The notes below the pieces were generated by a model, which was not told where the DNA came from, ran no database searches, and was given only the letters and a program-made list of their open reading frames with translations. 64,000 nucleotides of DNA. Source: Hyphomicrobium sp. MC1. Lineage in GTDB: Bacteria; Pseudomonadota; Alphaproteobacteria; Rhizobiales; Hyphomicrobiaceae. Location of the stretch: positions 3,286,001 through 3,350,000 of the forward strand of contig NC_015717.1 in assembly GCF_000253295.1 (NCBI RefSeq), in the 5' to 3' direction. Within the stretch, counting starts at the first letter, position 1. Every line of letters starts with the position of its first letter. This document shows positions 1 to 7,444 of this stretch, one piece after another. The translations under genes were made by a program, and so were the position numbers.

Positions 1-739
1 ATATTATGAGCGTCGCCAGCGCGTTGATATCGGGCGTAACCCCAAGCTTCACCTTGCTCCAAATGAGAATTGGCAGCGTCACCGTGCCAGGCCCGGTCGT
101 GAAACTCGTGATGACGACGTCGTCGAGCGAAAGCGTGAAGGCGAGAAGCCAACCTGAAAAAATTGACGGCGAGATAATCGGCAGCGTGACATCCTTTAAA
201 ACCTGCCAAGGCCTTGAGCCCAGATCGAGAGCGGCTTCCTCCAGCTCGATGTCGAACGAGGATAGTCGAGATTGTACGATTGTTGCCACGTAGGTCATTG
301 CGAACGTGATGTGCGCAATCGTTATTGTCGAGAACCCTCGGCTGCCAGGCCAACCGGTCCAGCTGGACAATAAAATAAATAACATCAGGAGCGATATGCC
401 CGTAATGACGTCGGGCATGACCAGCGGCGCATTTACTAACCCCGAAAACACCGTACGCCCACGGAATCGCTTGAACCGAGCCAGCGCAATTCCCGCCATA
501 GTGCCTAGAATCGTCGCGAAAGTTGCGCTGACGACCGCGATTTTCAGGGAAAGTAATGTCGCCTCGATGATCTGATGGTTGTTCCAGAGTTTAGCATACC
601 ATTGAGTTGAAAATCCGCCCCATACTGTGACGAGGCGTGAGCGATTGAACGAAAACAAAATCATCGAAAGAATCGGGACGTAGAAAAACGCAAACCCGAA
701 ACACAGGCAACTTATCAAAAATGTCGAGCGGCTGTTCAT
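1..739 (-). CDS. potC: ABC transporter permease, PotC-like (partial, runs off left edge)
   Basis: Inner-membrane permease subunit of a spermidine/putrescine-type ABC importer. Reading the minus strand from ATG at 739 gives about 246 codons without a stop, so the C-terminus lies beyond base 1. The N-terminus is a hydrophobic segment. The EAA loop that docks on the ATPase is visible as EEAALDLGSRPWQVLKDVTL, near plus-strand 180-255, and closely resembles the loop in the neighbouring PotB. The start overlaps the potB stop by 4 bp (ATGA), so the two are translationally coupled in a potD-independent potA-potB-potC run. Substrate is not readable from sequence; the context (amine demethylation genes) suggests a polyamine or methylated amine. 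Family call is firm, substrate is inference. Confidence 0.88.
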   Translation of the reverse strand, partial: MNSRSTFLISCLCFGFAFFYVPILSMILFSFNRSRLVTVWGGFSTQWYAKLWNNHQIIEATLLSLKIAVVSATFATILGTMAGIALARFKRFRGRTVFSGLVNAPLVMPDVITGISLLMLFILLSSWTGWPGSRGFSTITIAHITFAMTYVATIVQSRLSSFDIELEEAALDLGSRPWQVLKDVTLPIISPSIFSGWLLAFTLSLDDVVITSFTTGPGTVTLPILIWSKVKLGVTPDINALATLII

Positions 740-1668
740 TGCAAGCCATCCCGCCGCAGATGGGCTTTAGCCTCGAAGTAGTTGTAGGCCATCATCGGGA
801 AAACAAGCAACAGGAGCAATCCAACAGCGACTGCCGAAGCCATCGGCCAGTCAACAGCTGATGAAAACTGATCCCGAATTACACTTCCGAGCATCGGGTC
901 AGCAGCATTCCCGACGAGGCTCGGAATGATCAGTTCGCCCGACGTTGGGATAAATACCAACAACCCACCTGAAATGATTCCGGGAATTGAAAGCGGCAGG
1001 GTGACATCCTTGAAAACTTCCCAAGGCCTCGAACCCAGGTCGAGCGCGGCTTCGTTCAGCGTCGTATCGAGCCGCTCCAGGTTGGCGTAGAGCGGCAGAA
1101 TCATGAACGGCAGGTAGGTGTAAACCATGACAAGAATCACAGCGAAATTCGTATTCATCATTTGAATGGATGGGATCGCCCATGCCGCCGGCATAAAACT
1201 ATTTACGACAGCCGTGAGGCCTTTGTTGAACCAACTGTTCGTCCCCATCAGGCCGATCCAAGCATAGATCCGCAAGAGAAATGACGTCCAGAATGGCAGG
1301 ATAATCAGCATCAGTAGAATGTTGCGCCAACGACGTCCGATACGCGTCAGGCACAGGGCCATCGGATATCCGATAACAAGGCAGAGAAATGTTGCCAGCC
1401 CCGCATTCTGAATTGATGTGAGAAACGCTCTGATAAAAAGCTCGTCGTCGAAAAGACGTACGAAATTATCGATCCGGAGATATGGCCAAGTTGCGAGAAA
1501 GGCAAATGGCGGTGACTTCGTCGCCGGCATGGCGAAGCTCATCGCCGCAACGATGAGGAATGGCGCAAGAAAAAAAGCAATCAGCCATCCATACGGCGCT
1601 GCGATTAGAAGCGACCGCCAACCTGATCGCGCGAACCATGCACCAATCGGATATCGGAAGGAGGCCAT
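736..1668 (-). CDS. potB: ABC transporter permease, PotB-like
   Basis: First permease of the PotABCD-type importer, 310 aa with about six hydrophobic segments. The EAA motif (EAALDLGSRPWEVFKDVTLP) lies around residues 205-225, and length is typical for the family. It starts 4 bp after the potA stop and its own stop overlaps the potC start, consistent with one transcript. The DNA of its EAA region is very similar to that of potC, reflecting the usual paralogy of the two permeases. Substrate unknown. Confidence 0.9.
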   Translation of the reverse strand: MASFRYPIGAWFARSGWRSLLIAAPYGWLIAFFLAPFLIVAAMSFAMPATKSPPFAFLATWPYLRIDNFVRLFDDELFIRAFLTSIQNAGLATFLCLVIGYPMALCLTRIGRRWRNILLMLIILPFWTSFLLRIYAWIGLMGTNSWFNKGLTAVVNSFMPAAWAIPSIQMMNTNFAVILVMVYTYLPFMILPLYANLERLDTTLNEAALDLGSRPWEVFKDVTLPLSIPGIISGGLLVFIPTSGELIIPSLVGNAADPMLGSVIRDQFSSAVDWPMASAVAVGLLLLLVFPMMAYNYFEAKAHLRRDGLQ

Positions 1669-1672
1669 GTCG

Positions 1673-2800
1673 TTACTCGGTGAGAATGATCACGCTTGAA
1701 GGATCAAAGCTGAGCCAGACTTCGTCTTCCCACTGCGCCACGCGCTCGCTCTCCCCCGTGCGATGCGCATTCACCACACTGACGGACAGCACGGCTCCCG
1801 TGGAAAGCTTGATGCGATAGAGCGAGTTTTTTCCGAAGTACCCTAGATCGTCGACCAAGCCAGAGAGCGCATTCCGCGCGCCAGTTGGTTTCTCTCGGTT
1901 GATGAAGATTTTCTCCGGCCTCAGCGCGACACCAACTTTGTCACCAGGCAATACCCTATGATCGGGCTTCACAGTAAGCGACGCACTAAGCTTCGGCACG
2001 AGAACCGTCATCGCACTTTCCGACGAATACTGGACCTCACCGTCGAACATGTTTACCGAGCCGATGAAGCCGGCAACCATGCGGCAGTTCGGATATTCGT
2101 AGATCTCAGTCGCGCTCCCGACTTGGCGCACGCTGCCCTTGTCCATCACGGCGATCCGGGACGCGAGCATCATCGCTTCATCCTGGTCGTGTGTCACAAC
2201 AACGAACGTTATGCCCGTCTTGTATTGAATATTCGTGAGTTCGAATTGCGTCTGCTCACGAAGCTTCTTGTCGAGCGCTCCAAGCGGCTCATCGAGCAGC
2301 AGAACCTTCGGCTGTTTCGCAAGCGCCCGCGCCAGCGCAACACGCTGACGCTGGCCACCGGAGAGCTGATGCGGCTTGCGACCGGCGAGCGACGACATTT
2401 GAACGAGATCGAGCATCTCGCGAACGCGTTCTCTTCGTTCCGCCGCTGTCAGACTCTCGTGCTTGAGGCCATAGGCGATGTTTTTCTCCACCGTCATATG
2501 CGGAAAGAGCGCATACGATTGGAACATCATGTTTACGGGACGGTCGTATGGGGGAATACCCTCCATGTCCTGCCCGTCGATCCAGATGCGGCCGGATGTT
2601 GGCGCGACGAAGCCCGCCAACATCCGCAATAGCGTTGTTTTCCCGCATCCGGAGCCGCCCAGGAGAGCAAAAAACTCACCCTTGCGAATATGCAAAGAGA
2701 CGTTATCGACGGCGGTGAAATCACCATACGTCTTGCTAACGGCATCAATGCGGATGAACGGCTGTTCTTTGATAGGATTGGGCGCGCTCTCAGCCATCAA
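1673..2800 (-). CDS. potA: ABC transporter ATP-binding protein, PotA-like
   Basis: Cytoplasmic ATPase of the importer, 375 aa. Visible motifs in order: Walker A GGSGCGKTT (residues 48-56), Q-loop FQSYALFPH, signature LSGGQRQR, Walker B VLLLDEPLGALD, H-loop VVVTHDQ, then a C-terminal TOBE-type regulatory region (VALRPEKIFI and following). All catalytic motifs are intact. Translation begins at a double Met (2800/2797); which is used is not decided by the sequence. Located between potD and potB on the same strand. Confidence 0.92.
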   Translation of the reverse strand: MMAESAPNPIKEQPFIRIDAVSKTYGDFTAVDNVSLHIRKGEFFALLGGSGCGKTTLLRMLAGFVAPTSGRIWIDGQDMEGIPPYDRPVNMMFQSYALFPHMTVEKNIAYGLKHESLTAAERRERVREMLDLVQMSSLAGRKPHQLSGGQRQRVALARALAKQPKVLLLDEPLGALDKKLREQTQFELTNIQYKTGITFVVVTHDQDEAMMLASRIAVMDKGSVRQVGSATEIYEYPNCRMVAGFIGSVNMFDGEVQYSSESAMTVLVPKLSASLTVKPDHRVLPGDKVGVALRPEKIFINREKPTGARNALSGLVDDLGYFGKNSLYRIKLSTGAVLSVSVVNAHRTGESERVAQWEDEVWLSFDPSSVIILTE

Positions 2801-2835
2801 AGAACGCTCGCGGTAAACTCGAAGCGTGCATCGAT

Positions 2836-3942
2836 TTAACCAGATTTGATCTGTTCGAAGGCGCGCGTCAGCGCCTTGGTCTCATCATCGCTCAGTGGTT
2901 TCGGCGCCCAAAGCAGTTTCATCGTGTCCGCGTCAGGATAAATGGCTGGATCGCTGAGAATTGCCGGATCGACGAACTTCTTAGAAGGCAGATTGGCATT
3001 CGCGTAGTGGACGAGATCGGTACACTGCGCAATGACTTGCGGCTGCAGCAGGTATTCAAAAAACTTGTAGGCGTTGGTCTTGTGCTTGCTGTCGGAGAGC
3101 ATGCACCAGCAATCAACCCATATCGGAGCGCCAGTCTTGGGGACAGCATAGAGGAGATTAATATCGACGCCGGCATCTTTGGCGCGTTGCTTCGCCGTCG
3201 CATAATCTCCAGAGTAGGTATTGATGACGCACAGTTCCTTATTGGGAATCGCGTTGAGATAGTTCACGGTGTCGAAGGCGCGGATATATTTTCGGACTGG
3301 CTTATAGAGGTCGACGACTTTCTTGATGTTCTCCGGCGTCGGCTTGTCGGCATCCAGGCCGAGATAGCGCATCACCATGGGAAACATATCAAGCGGCCCA
3401 TCCACGATGGAAATTCCGCAATCGGCGAGCTTCGATGCGTACTCCGGCTTGAAAATGAGATCGAGCGATTTAAAATCTGCATCCGGAATTCTCTTTTTCA
3501 CCATATCGACATTGAACGTGAAGCCGACAGAACCCCAGAAATAAGGCAGGCCATAAAGGTTTGCCGGCGCCCAAGCCTCCATGAGCTTCAGAATCGTGGG
3601 ATCGAGATTATTCCAGCCGGGCAATTTGCTGTGGTCAAGCTTCTCGAACAGGCCGGCTTTCACGAAGCGCGGCGTTATTGAACCTTGCATGACAACGGCA
3701 TCATAACCCGAATTGCCCGCCAACAGCTTGGCCTGCATTTCCTCTTGCGAGCTGTAGGTATCGTAATTGACCTTGATGCCCGTCTCTTTCGTGAAATCGG
3801 CGATCGTATTCTCACCGATGTAGTCGGACCAGTTGTAGAGGTTGAGCGTGTTCTCTTCCGCATAAGCTCGTTTAATGAAGGGCATCGCCACAGCGGCGCT
3901 TCCTGCGAGAGTTAAAGCCGTGCGCCTCGTCACTCTGGTCAT
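2836..3942 (-). CDS. potD: Periplasmic polyamine/amine-binding protein, PotD-like
   Basis: Extracytoplasmic solute-binding protein (SBP family 1, spermidine/putrescine type), 368 aa from ATG 3942. That start is preferred over an in-frame ATG at 4089 because it is followed at once by a twin-arginine-like leader (TRRTALTLAGSAAVAM) and cleavage region AYAEE. The mature protein begins with LNLYNWSDYIG, the hallmark opening of PotD/PotF proteins. It is first in the potD-A-B-C order on the minus strand and separated from the upstream fae-like gene by a strong terminator, so it has its own promoter or is read independently. Confidence 0.9.
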   Translation of the reverse strand: MTRVTRRTALTLAGSAAVAMPFIKRAYAEENTLNLYNWSDYIGENTIADFTKETGIKVNYDTYSSQEEMQAKLLAGNSGYDAVVMQGSITPRFVKAGLFEKLDHSKLPGWNNLDPTILKLMEAWAPANLYGLPYFWGSVGFTFNVDMVKKRIPDADFKSLDLIFKPEYASKLADCGISIVDGPLDMFPMVMRYLGLDADKPTPENIKKVVDLYKPVRKYIRAFDTVNYLNAIPNKELCVINTYSGDYATAKQRAKDAGVDINLLYAVPKTGAPIWVDCWCMLSDSKHKTNAYKFFEYLLQPQVIAQCTDLVHYANANLPSKKFVDPAILSDPAIYPDADTMKLLWAPKPLSDDETKALTRAFEQIKSG

Positions 3943-3990
3943 TTTCAAGTCCCTATTTCCTGGCGTGATCCGCCGATTGAAATCGAACGT

Positions 3991-4027
3991 CAAACAAAAA
4001 GAAGCCCGGCCTCGCCGGCCGGGCTTC
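3991..4027 (-). terminator. Rho-independent terminator after the fae-like gene
   Basis: A perfect 11-bp stem (4001-4011 with 4017-4027, GAAGCCCGGCC arm) and a 5-nt loop, followed in the minus direction by a T-rich run (TTTTTGTTTG, complement of 3991-4000). It lies 7 bp past the stop of the fae-like gene and upstream of potD. Confidence 0.85.
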
Positions 4028-4033
4028 AAAACG

Positions 4034-4567
4034 TCACGACCAGTCGTCGCTGTCGTGCTTGATTGTGTGGCGATTGGCGATGAGCTCATCGATCGTTGGT
4101 TCGCCGGTCAATGCCCGCTTAATCGCAAGCTTCGTCGCCTCATAGTATGTGCGATAGAGATCCTTCTTATCGAGGTTCTCATCCGTTGCGCAACGCGGGT
4201 CGAGCCAGATCAAGCTGATAATGCAGAGTTCGTTGACCAGATCGCGAGGAATGATGCCTTCCGCGACGCAATCGACGACAGCGTCTGCAGTACCAGACTG
4301 TACAGGGCCACCGAACAATTCGATGTTGGCCATATCTTCGAGCGTCACCTTGGGTACCATCATGGTTGCCGGGCGCGCCAACTGATTGAGAGCGCGAACG
4401 GCAAACATCGAGGTGTGGCCTTTGCTCTGTCCCATCAAATTCGCGAAGGCCTGACCGACCGGCCCCGACGTCATCCCGATCATGATTTCAGGCATTGCGT
4501 CCGTAAACTGACCCTCGGCGGCGAGTACTGTCGCTTCACCGACGCAAAATTCGTATTGCTTGCTCAT
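4034..4567 (-). CDS. Formaldehyde-activating enzyme (Fae)-like protein, catalytic His missing
   Basis: Fae catalyses or accelerates condensation of formaldehyde with tetrahydromethanopterin. This 177-aa protein has the Fae fold signatures: IMIGMTSGPVGQAFAN, GHTSMFAV, RPATMMVPKV, GGPVQSGTADAV, VAEGIIP and YYEATKLAIKRALTGEPT. Aligning by the GPVG motif from memory of methylotroph Fae, the catalytic His (His17 in Methylorubrum Fae, in AHID) falls on Met26 (AMPE), so the classical activity is doubtful. Single gene bounded by its own terminator and a 240-bp upstream region. Neighbouring amine-uptake and Rieske demethylase genes make a formaldehyde-related role (sensing, carrier or alternative cofactor) plausible. 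Family membership is confident; function is inference. Confidence 0.85.
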   Translation of the reverse strand: MSKQYEFCVGEATVLAAEGQFTDAMPEIMIGMTSGPVGQAFANLMGQSKGHTSMFAVRALNQLARPATMMVPKVTLEDMANIELFGGPVQSGTADAVVDCVAEGIIPRDLVNELCIISLIWLDPRCATDENLDKKDLYRTYYEATKLAIKRALTGEPTIDELIANRHTIKHDSDDWS

Positions 4568-4802
4568 TTTGATTTCTCGACTTTAACGTCGGCTCATTAC
4601 AACCGACAATATTTCTGACTGTCCGATCAGCTAGTTTATAGATCGAAGGCATGCGGTCAAGGGCTATCGCGCACATAATACAGACAATGCATTGCACAAT
4701 TTGTCGGCGCACATCGCGATGCACAATACCTCGCGTCGCTGCGTCAGTACCGGGGATTGGTGCGCAGTGTGCGTGCTGCATCGCATACAGCAGTGTGGGC
4801 AC
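4568..4802 (-). promoter_or_regulatory. Upstream region of the fae-like gene with possible regulator site
   Basis: No gene is seen in these bases. They hold the promoter side of the fae-like gene. At 4619-4630 is CTGTCCGATCAG, which shares the half-site CTGTCCGAT with the stronger TetR-site candidate at 12047. The rest has several short GCGCA/TGCAC direct and inverted copies with no clear meaning. The regulatory reading is weak. Confidence 0.35.
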
Positions 4803-4835
4803 AATAAAAAAGCAGGACCGCTTTGAGGGTCCTGC
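4803..4835 (-). terminator. Rho-independent terminator after the Rieske oxygenase
   Basis: 8-bp perfect stem (GCAGGACC, 4812-4819, with GGTCCTGC, 4828-4835), 8-nt loop, followed on the minus strand by TTTTTTATTG. Lies 38 bp beyond the stop of the oxygenase gene. Confidence 0.85.
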
Positions 4836-4873
4836 ATCAATGCCGATTAGAGACTTGCTCGGTGGTCTGAGGA

Positions 4874-6061
4874 TCAGGCCGCGATGTTCTTAAATGCGCG
4901 ATGGGGCACGTCGGGATGACCGATGTAGCTGCTCGCAACGAGATAGACGAAGTCGTAAACGCCCGCTTCCTCTTCGGCAAAAATACCCGGCTCGTAGTTT
5001 TCCGATTGAAGACCACGCTGCACCGATTCAACGGCGCCCCAATCCTCGCGGTTTGTTTTATCCCAGAACTCCATGGCGTAGCTCGGATCGAAATCCGGGC
5101 GCGCCACAGCTTCCGGAGCAAAGAGCCATTGGCATTCGACGCGCGACGTGCTTGCCGACGTCGGCTCCAGGCGATGGGTCATCACATAGTCGGGATGCAG
5201 GCTGATCAGCAAACCGGGAAACAAGGTTATGTAATGAACCTGACGCCGCTGCTCAGGGGTCAAGCCGGAGAACACAACGCCATTCGACTGGCCCGAGAAA
5301 CTCATCGTTTCAGCACCTTCGACAAGCTCCATGCACCCGCCGGTATAATAGCCCGACGGATGTCGATACTGATATCCCGAAGTCGTCGGTGACACGCGGC
5401 ACAGAGCAGGATGGATCGATGGGCAATGATAACACTCGTGGTAATTCTCGATGGCGACTTTCCAGTTCGCTTTGAGTTCATAGTTATGCGTTCCACCGAT
5501 TTCCAATCGCTCGCATTCCCAGTTCTTCGTGAACTCGTCGAGAAAACCCAAGTGCTTGGTGAAGGGCATCGCGTCCCCGGACCCATTGACAAAAATCCAG
5601 CCGCCCCACTCCGCGACACCGAGCTTAGTCAAACCGAGATCTTCCTTACGCGCATTGGCAATGCTTTGGGTACCACGGGCGCTCGCAAGACGACCGTCCA
5701 GGCCGTACCCCCAAGCGTGATAGGGGCATACGATTGTGTTTCTCGTCACGCTCTCACCCTCGGCGAGCAGCTCATGGCCTCGATGTCGGCAAATGTTTTC
5801 GAAGGCGTGGAGCGTGCCCGTGGCATCGCGCGTTAGAAGCACGCCGCGGCCATTCAGCGAGATTGCGGTTTGGCTGCTTTTTCCCGGGATGAGGCTCGAA
5901 CGCCCGGCGCAGATCCAACCACCATCAAAAAGATGGCGTTTTTCCCACATGAACATCGTATCGTCGACATAAGCTGCACGAGGCAGCATGCGTGATTGTC
6001 CAAACGGAGCAAGAGAAAGCTCAACGTCGTTTCTCGTCAAGGGCGCCGCTGTAAAAGTCAC
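4874..6061 (-). CDS. Rieske [2Fe-2S] oxygenase, glycine-betaine/carnitine-type demethylase family
   Basis: Terminal oxygenase component, 395 aa. The start is a GTG at 6061, chosen because AGGAGG precedes it by 6 nt; upstream Met codons have no such site. Rieske ligands are C91-x-H93 and C112-x2-H115. The mononuclear iron site is ENYHECYHCPSIHP with H212 and H217. The residue bridging the two iron sites is Glu209, not the usual Asp; Glu is characteristic of quaternary-amine oxygenases such as GbcA, Stc2 and CntA. That supports oxidative N-demethylation of a methylated ammonium compound with release of formaldehyde. The electron donor is probably the reductase at 9080-10042. Divergent from an XRE-cupin regulator; exact substrate unknown. 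Confidence 0.9.
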   Translation of the reverse strand: MTFTAAPLTRNDVELSLAPFGQSRMLPRAAYVDDTMFMWEKRHLFDGGWICAGRSSLIPGKSSQTAISLNGRGVLLTRDATGTLHAFENICRHRGHELLAEGESVTRNTIVCPYHAWGYGLDGRLASARGTQSIANARKEDLGLTKLGVAEWGGWIFVNGSGDAMPFTKHLGFLDEFTKNWECERLEIGGTHNYELKANWKVAIENYHECYHCPSIHPALCRVSPTTSGYQYRHPSGYYTGGCMELVEGAETMSFSGQSNGVVFSGLTPEQRRQVHYITLFPGLLISLHPDYVMTHRLEPTSASTSRVECQWLFAPEAVARPDFDPSYAMEFWDKTNREDWGAVESVQRGLQSENYEPGIFAEEEAGVYDFVYLVASSYIGHPDVPHRAFKNIAA

Positions 6062-6136
6062 CTTAAACCTCCTCTGGAAGACGCTTGCTCGATTGAGCAA
6101 AAGCAGGGATTGAAAAGCGATATGAAAAACGTATTG

Positions 6137-6146
6137 TGAAATTTCA
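6137..6146. promoter_or_regulatory. Palindrome at the XRE-cupin start, possible autoregulatory operator
   Basis: TGAAATTTCA is a perfect 10-bp palindrome ending on the first base of the regulator's ATG, within the 84-bp divergent region shared with the Rieske gene. TGAAAAGC is repeated twice nearby. The position would suit control of both genes. Only the sequence symmetry supports this. Confidence 0.35.
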
Positions 6147-6748
6147 TGAAAAGCAATGATAAATTTTTCACGAAGAAAAAGAGCACGTCCGTTGCGGCCG
6201 AGGACTTGGTCGAGCCGCTGTCTCTGGGGCCCCTCATCCGCGACTTGCGGCGCAAAAAGGGCGTGACTCTTCAAGAGCTCGCCGACGCTGTCGGCCGCTC
6301 AGTGGGATTCATCTCGCAGATCGAACGGGGAATCTCTCAGCCAACGGTTCTCGACCTCAGCGTTATCAGCGAACGGTTGGGCGTTCCGGGCAACTATTTC
6401 TACGCGATGGCGGCTCCGCCGGAACGGAGCTGGGTTACGCACCCCAACAATCGCCGTACTCTGCGCTACGCGGGCGGCATCATCGATCACCTCGTCTCGC
6501 CATCACTCGCTGGGAAGCTATCCGTCATCGAATCGATATTCGAGCCCGGTGCCGACTCCGGTGACCAGCACATCATCGAACACCAGGAACAAGCGATCTA
6601 TGTCCTGGAGGGTGAGCTGACAATTTGGGTTCACGGCGAACCCGTAACGCTCAAAATCTCAGATGCTTGCCAACTCGAAAGCGGGGCGCCAACGCGATAT
6701 GCCAATCGCGGAAAAAAGAAAGCTCGCGTCTTATGGATTTATTGCTGA
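6146..6748 (+). CDS. XRE-family transcriptional regulator with cupin sensor domain
   Basis: 200 aa. The N-terminal helix-turn-helix runs about residues 28-85 (LIRDLRRKKGVTLQELADAV, then GRSVGFISQIERGISQPTV). A C-terminal cupin (about 120-198) contains EHQEQAIYVLEGELTIWVHG, followed by SGAPTRYANRG and a hydrophobic end. This architecture is typical of regulators of small amine and amino-acid catabolism (PuuR-like). It is divergent from the Rieske gene and probably regulates it. Its 3' end overlaps the convergent TetR gene by 10 bp. Confidence 0.9.
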   Translation: MKSNDKFFTKKKSTSVAAEDLVEPLSLGPLIRDLRRKKGVTLQELADAVGRSVGFISQIERGISQPTVLDLSVISERLGVPGNYFYAMAAPPERSWVTHPNNRRTLRYAGGIIDHLVSPSLAGKLSVIESIFEPGADSGDQHIIEHQEQAIYVLEGELTIWVHGEPVTLKISDACQLESGAPTRYANRGKKKARVLWIYC

Positions 6749-7359
6749 GACGGCCCAGCCTTTACAAAAGCTGCAAATATCGTCTTCGCGCTATCCAAGG
6801 CTCGCTGTAGCTTGAAGCCCTTGGGATCGAGATGGCATTCAAGCCAAAGACCGAACAGAAACGCATTCAATCCTACCGCGCGCTTTCTGGCCTCGGCCCG
6901 ATTTCCAATCACTTCGAAAAGAGTGTCGGCAATCTCTTCCATATATTTGCGATCTGAAGGCAGACCGCTCACTTGATAGAGATCGCGCCCCCGCGCCTCG
7001 CCCCACACCGCACACCAGAGCGACAAAATATCCCCGTATTTCGTACAAAACGTCACATCATGCGCCACCGTCGCCCAAAGTCGTGACTTGGGATCTGCCT
7101 CAGCGTGGGTTTGGGCTGCACGGAGACTCGCATCGTACACATCGATGGAGTGATCGATGGCAGCCAGAAGAAGCTGGTCCTTCGATTCGAAATGAAACCC
7201 CACTAATGCGCGCGAAACGCCTGCTATTTCAGCCACTGTACTGAGTGTCGTTCCCGCCAGACCATGCTTCGCGACGGACACGACTGCTGCGTCGATGAGA
7301 ACGCGTCTCGTGTTTTCGCCGCGCTCACGACGCAAGTCTTTTACTGCCTTTTTTGCCAT
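6739..7359 (-). CDS. TetR/BetI-type repressor, copy 1
   Basis: 206 aa from ATG 7359, a start chosen to match the paralogue at 11389-12012 (both open MAK-x4-DLRRERGE). The N-terminal HTH includes TLSTVAEIAGVSRALVGFHF; the C-terminal half fits the BetI ligand-binding type. BetI represses choline/betaine genes, in line with the amine-demethylase neighbourhood. Divergent from the FAD oxidoreductase gene, with a CTGT/ACAG inverted repeat between them. A longer TTG-initiated form (7389) is possible but lacks a ribosome site. Confidence 0.88.
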   Translation of the reverse strand: MAKKAVKDLRRERGENTRRVLIDAAVVSVAKHGLAGTTLSTVAEIAGVSRALVGFHFESKDQLLLAAIDHSIDVYDASLRAAQTHAEADPKSRLWATVAHDVTFCTKYGDILSLWCAVWGEARGRDLYQVSGLPSDRKYMEEIADTLFEVIGNRAEARKRAVGLNAFLFGLWLECHLDPKGFKLQRALDSAKTIFAAFVKAGPSQQ

Positions 7360-7404
7360 GACAGACCGATCAATTGACAATTTCGCCAACGCCGCATAAT
7401 TTAG

Positions 7405-7416
7405 CTGTCCGTACAG
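7405..7416. promoter_or_regulatory. Candidate TetR operator (CTGTCCGTACAG)
   Basis: Inverted repeat with CTGT/ACAG arms in the 85-bp divergent region between TetR copy 1 and the FAD oxidoreductase. It resembles the perfect palindrome at 14537-14548 and the wider repeats at 11237 and 12047. Probably a site for one or both TetR paralogues; inferred from recurrence alone. Confidence 0.5.
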
Positions 7417-7444
7417 CCAACATTATTAGCTTCGGAAGCTCGCA

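Noticed and set aside
1958..2632. Long open frame antisense to potA
   Set aside because: It is the complement of a gene with all ABC-ATPase motifs; its translation shows no family features and is Arg/His-rich, as expected of a shadow in GC-rich DNA.
3007..3681. Long open frame antisense to potD
   Set aside because: The opposite strand encodes a clear periplasmic binding protein; no ribosome site or domain supports the antisense frame.
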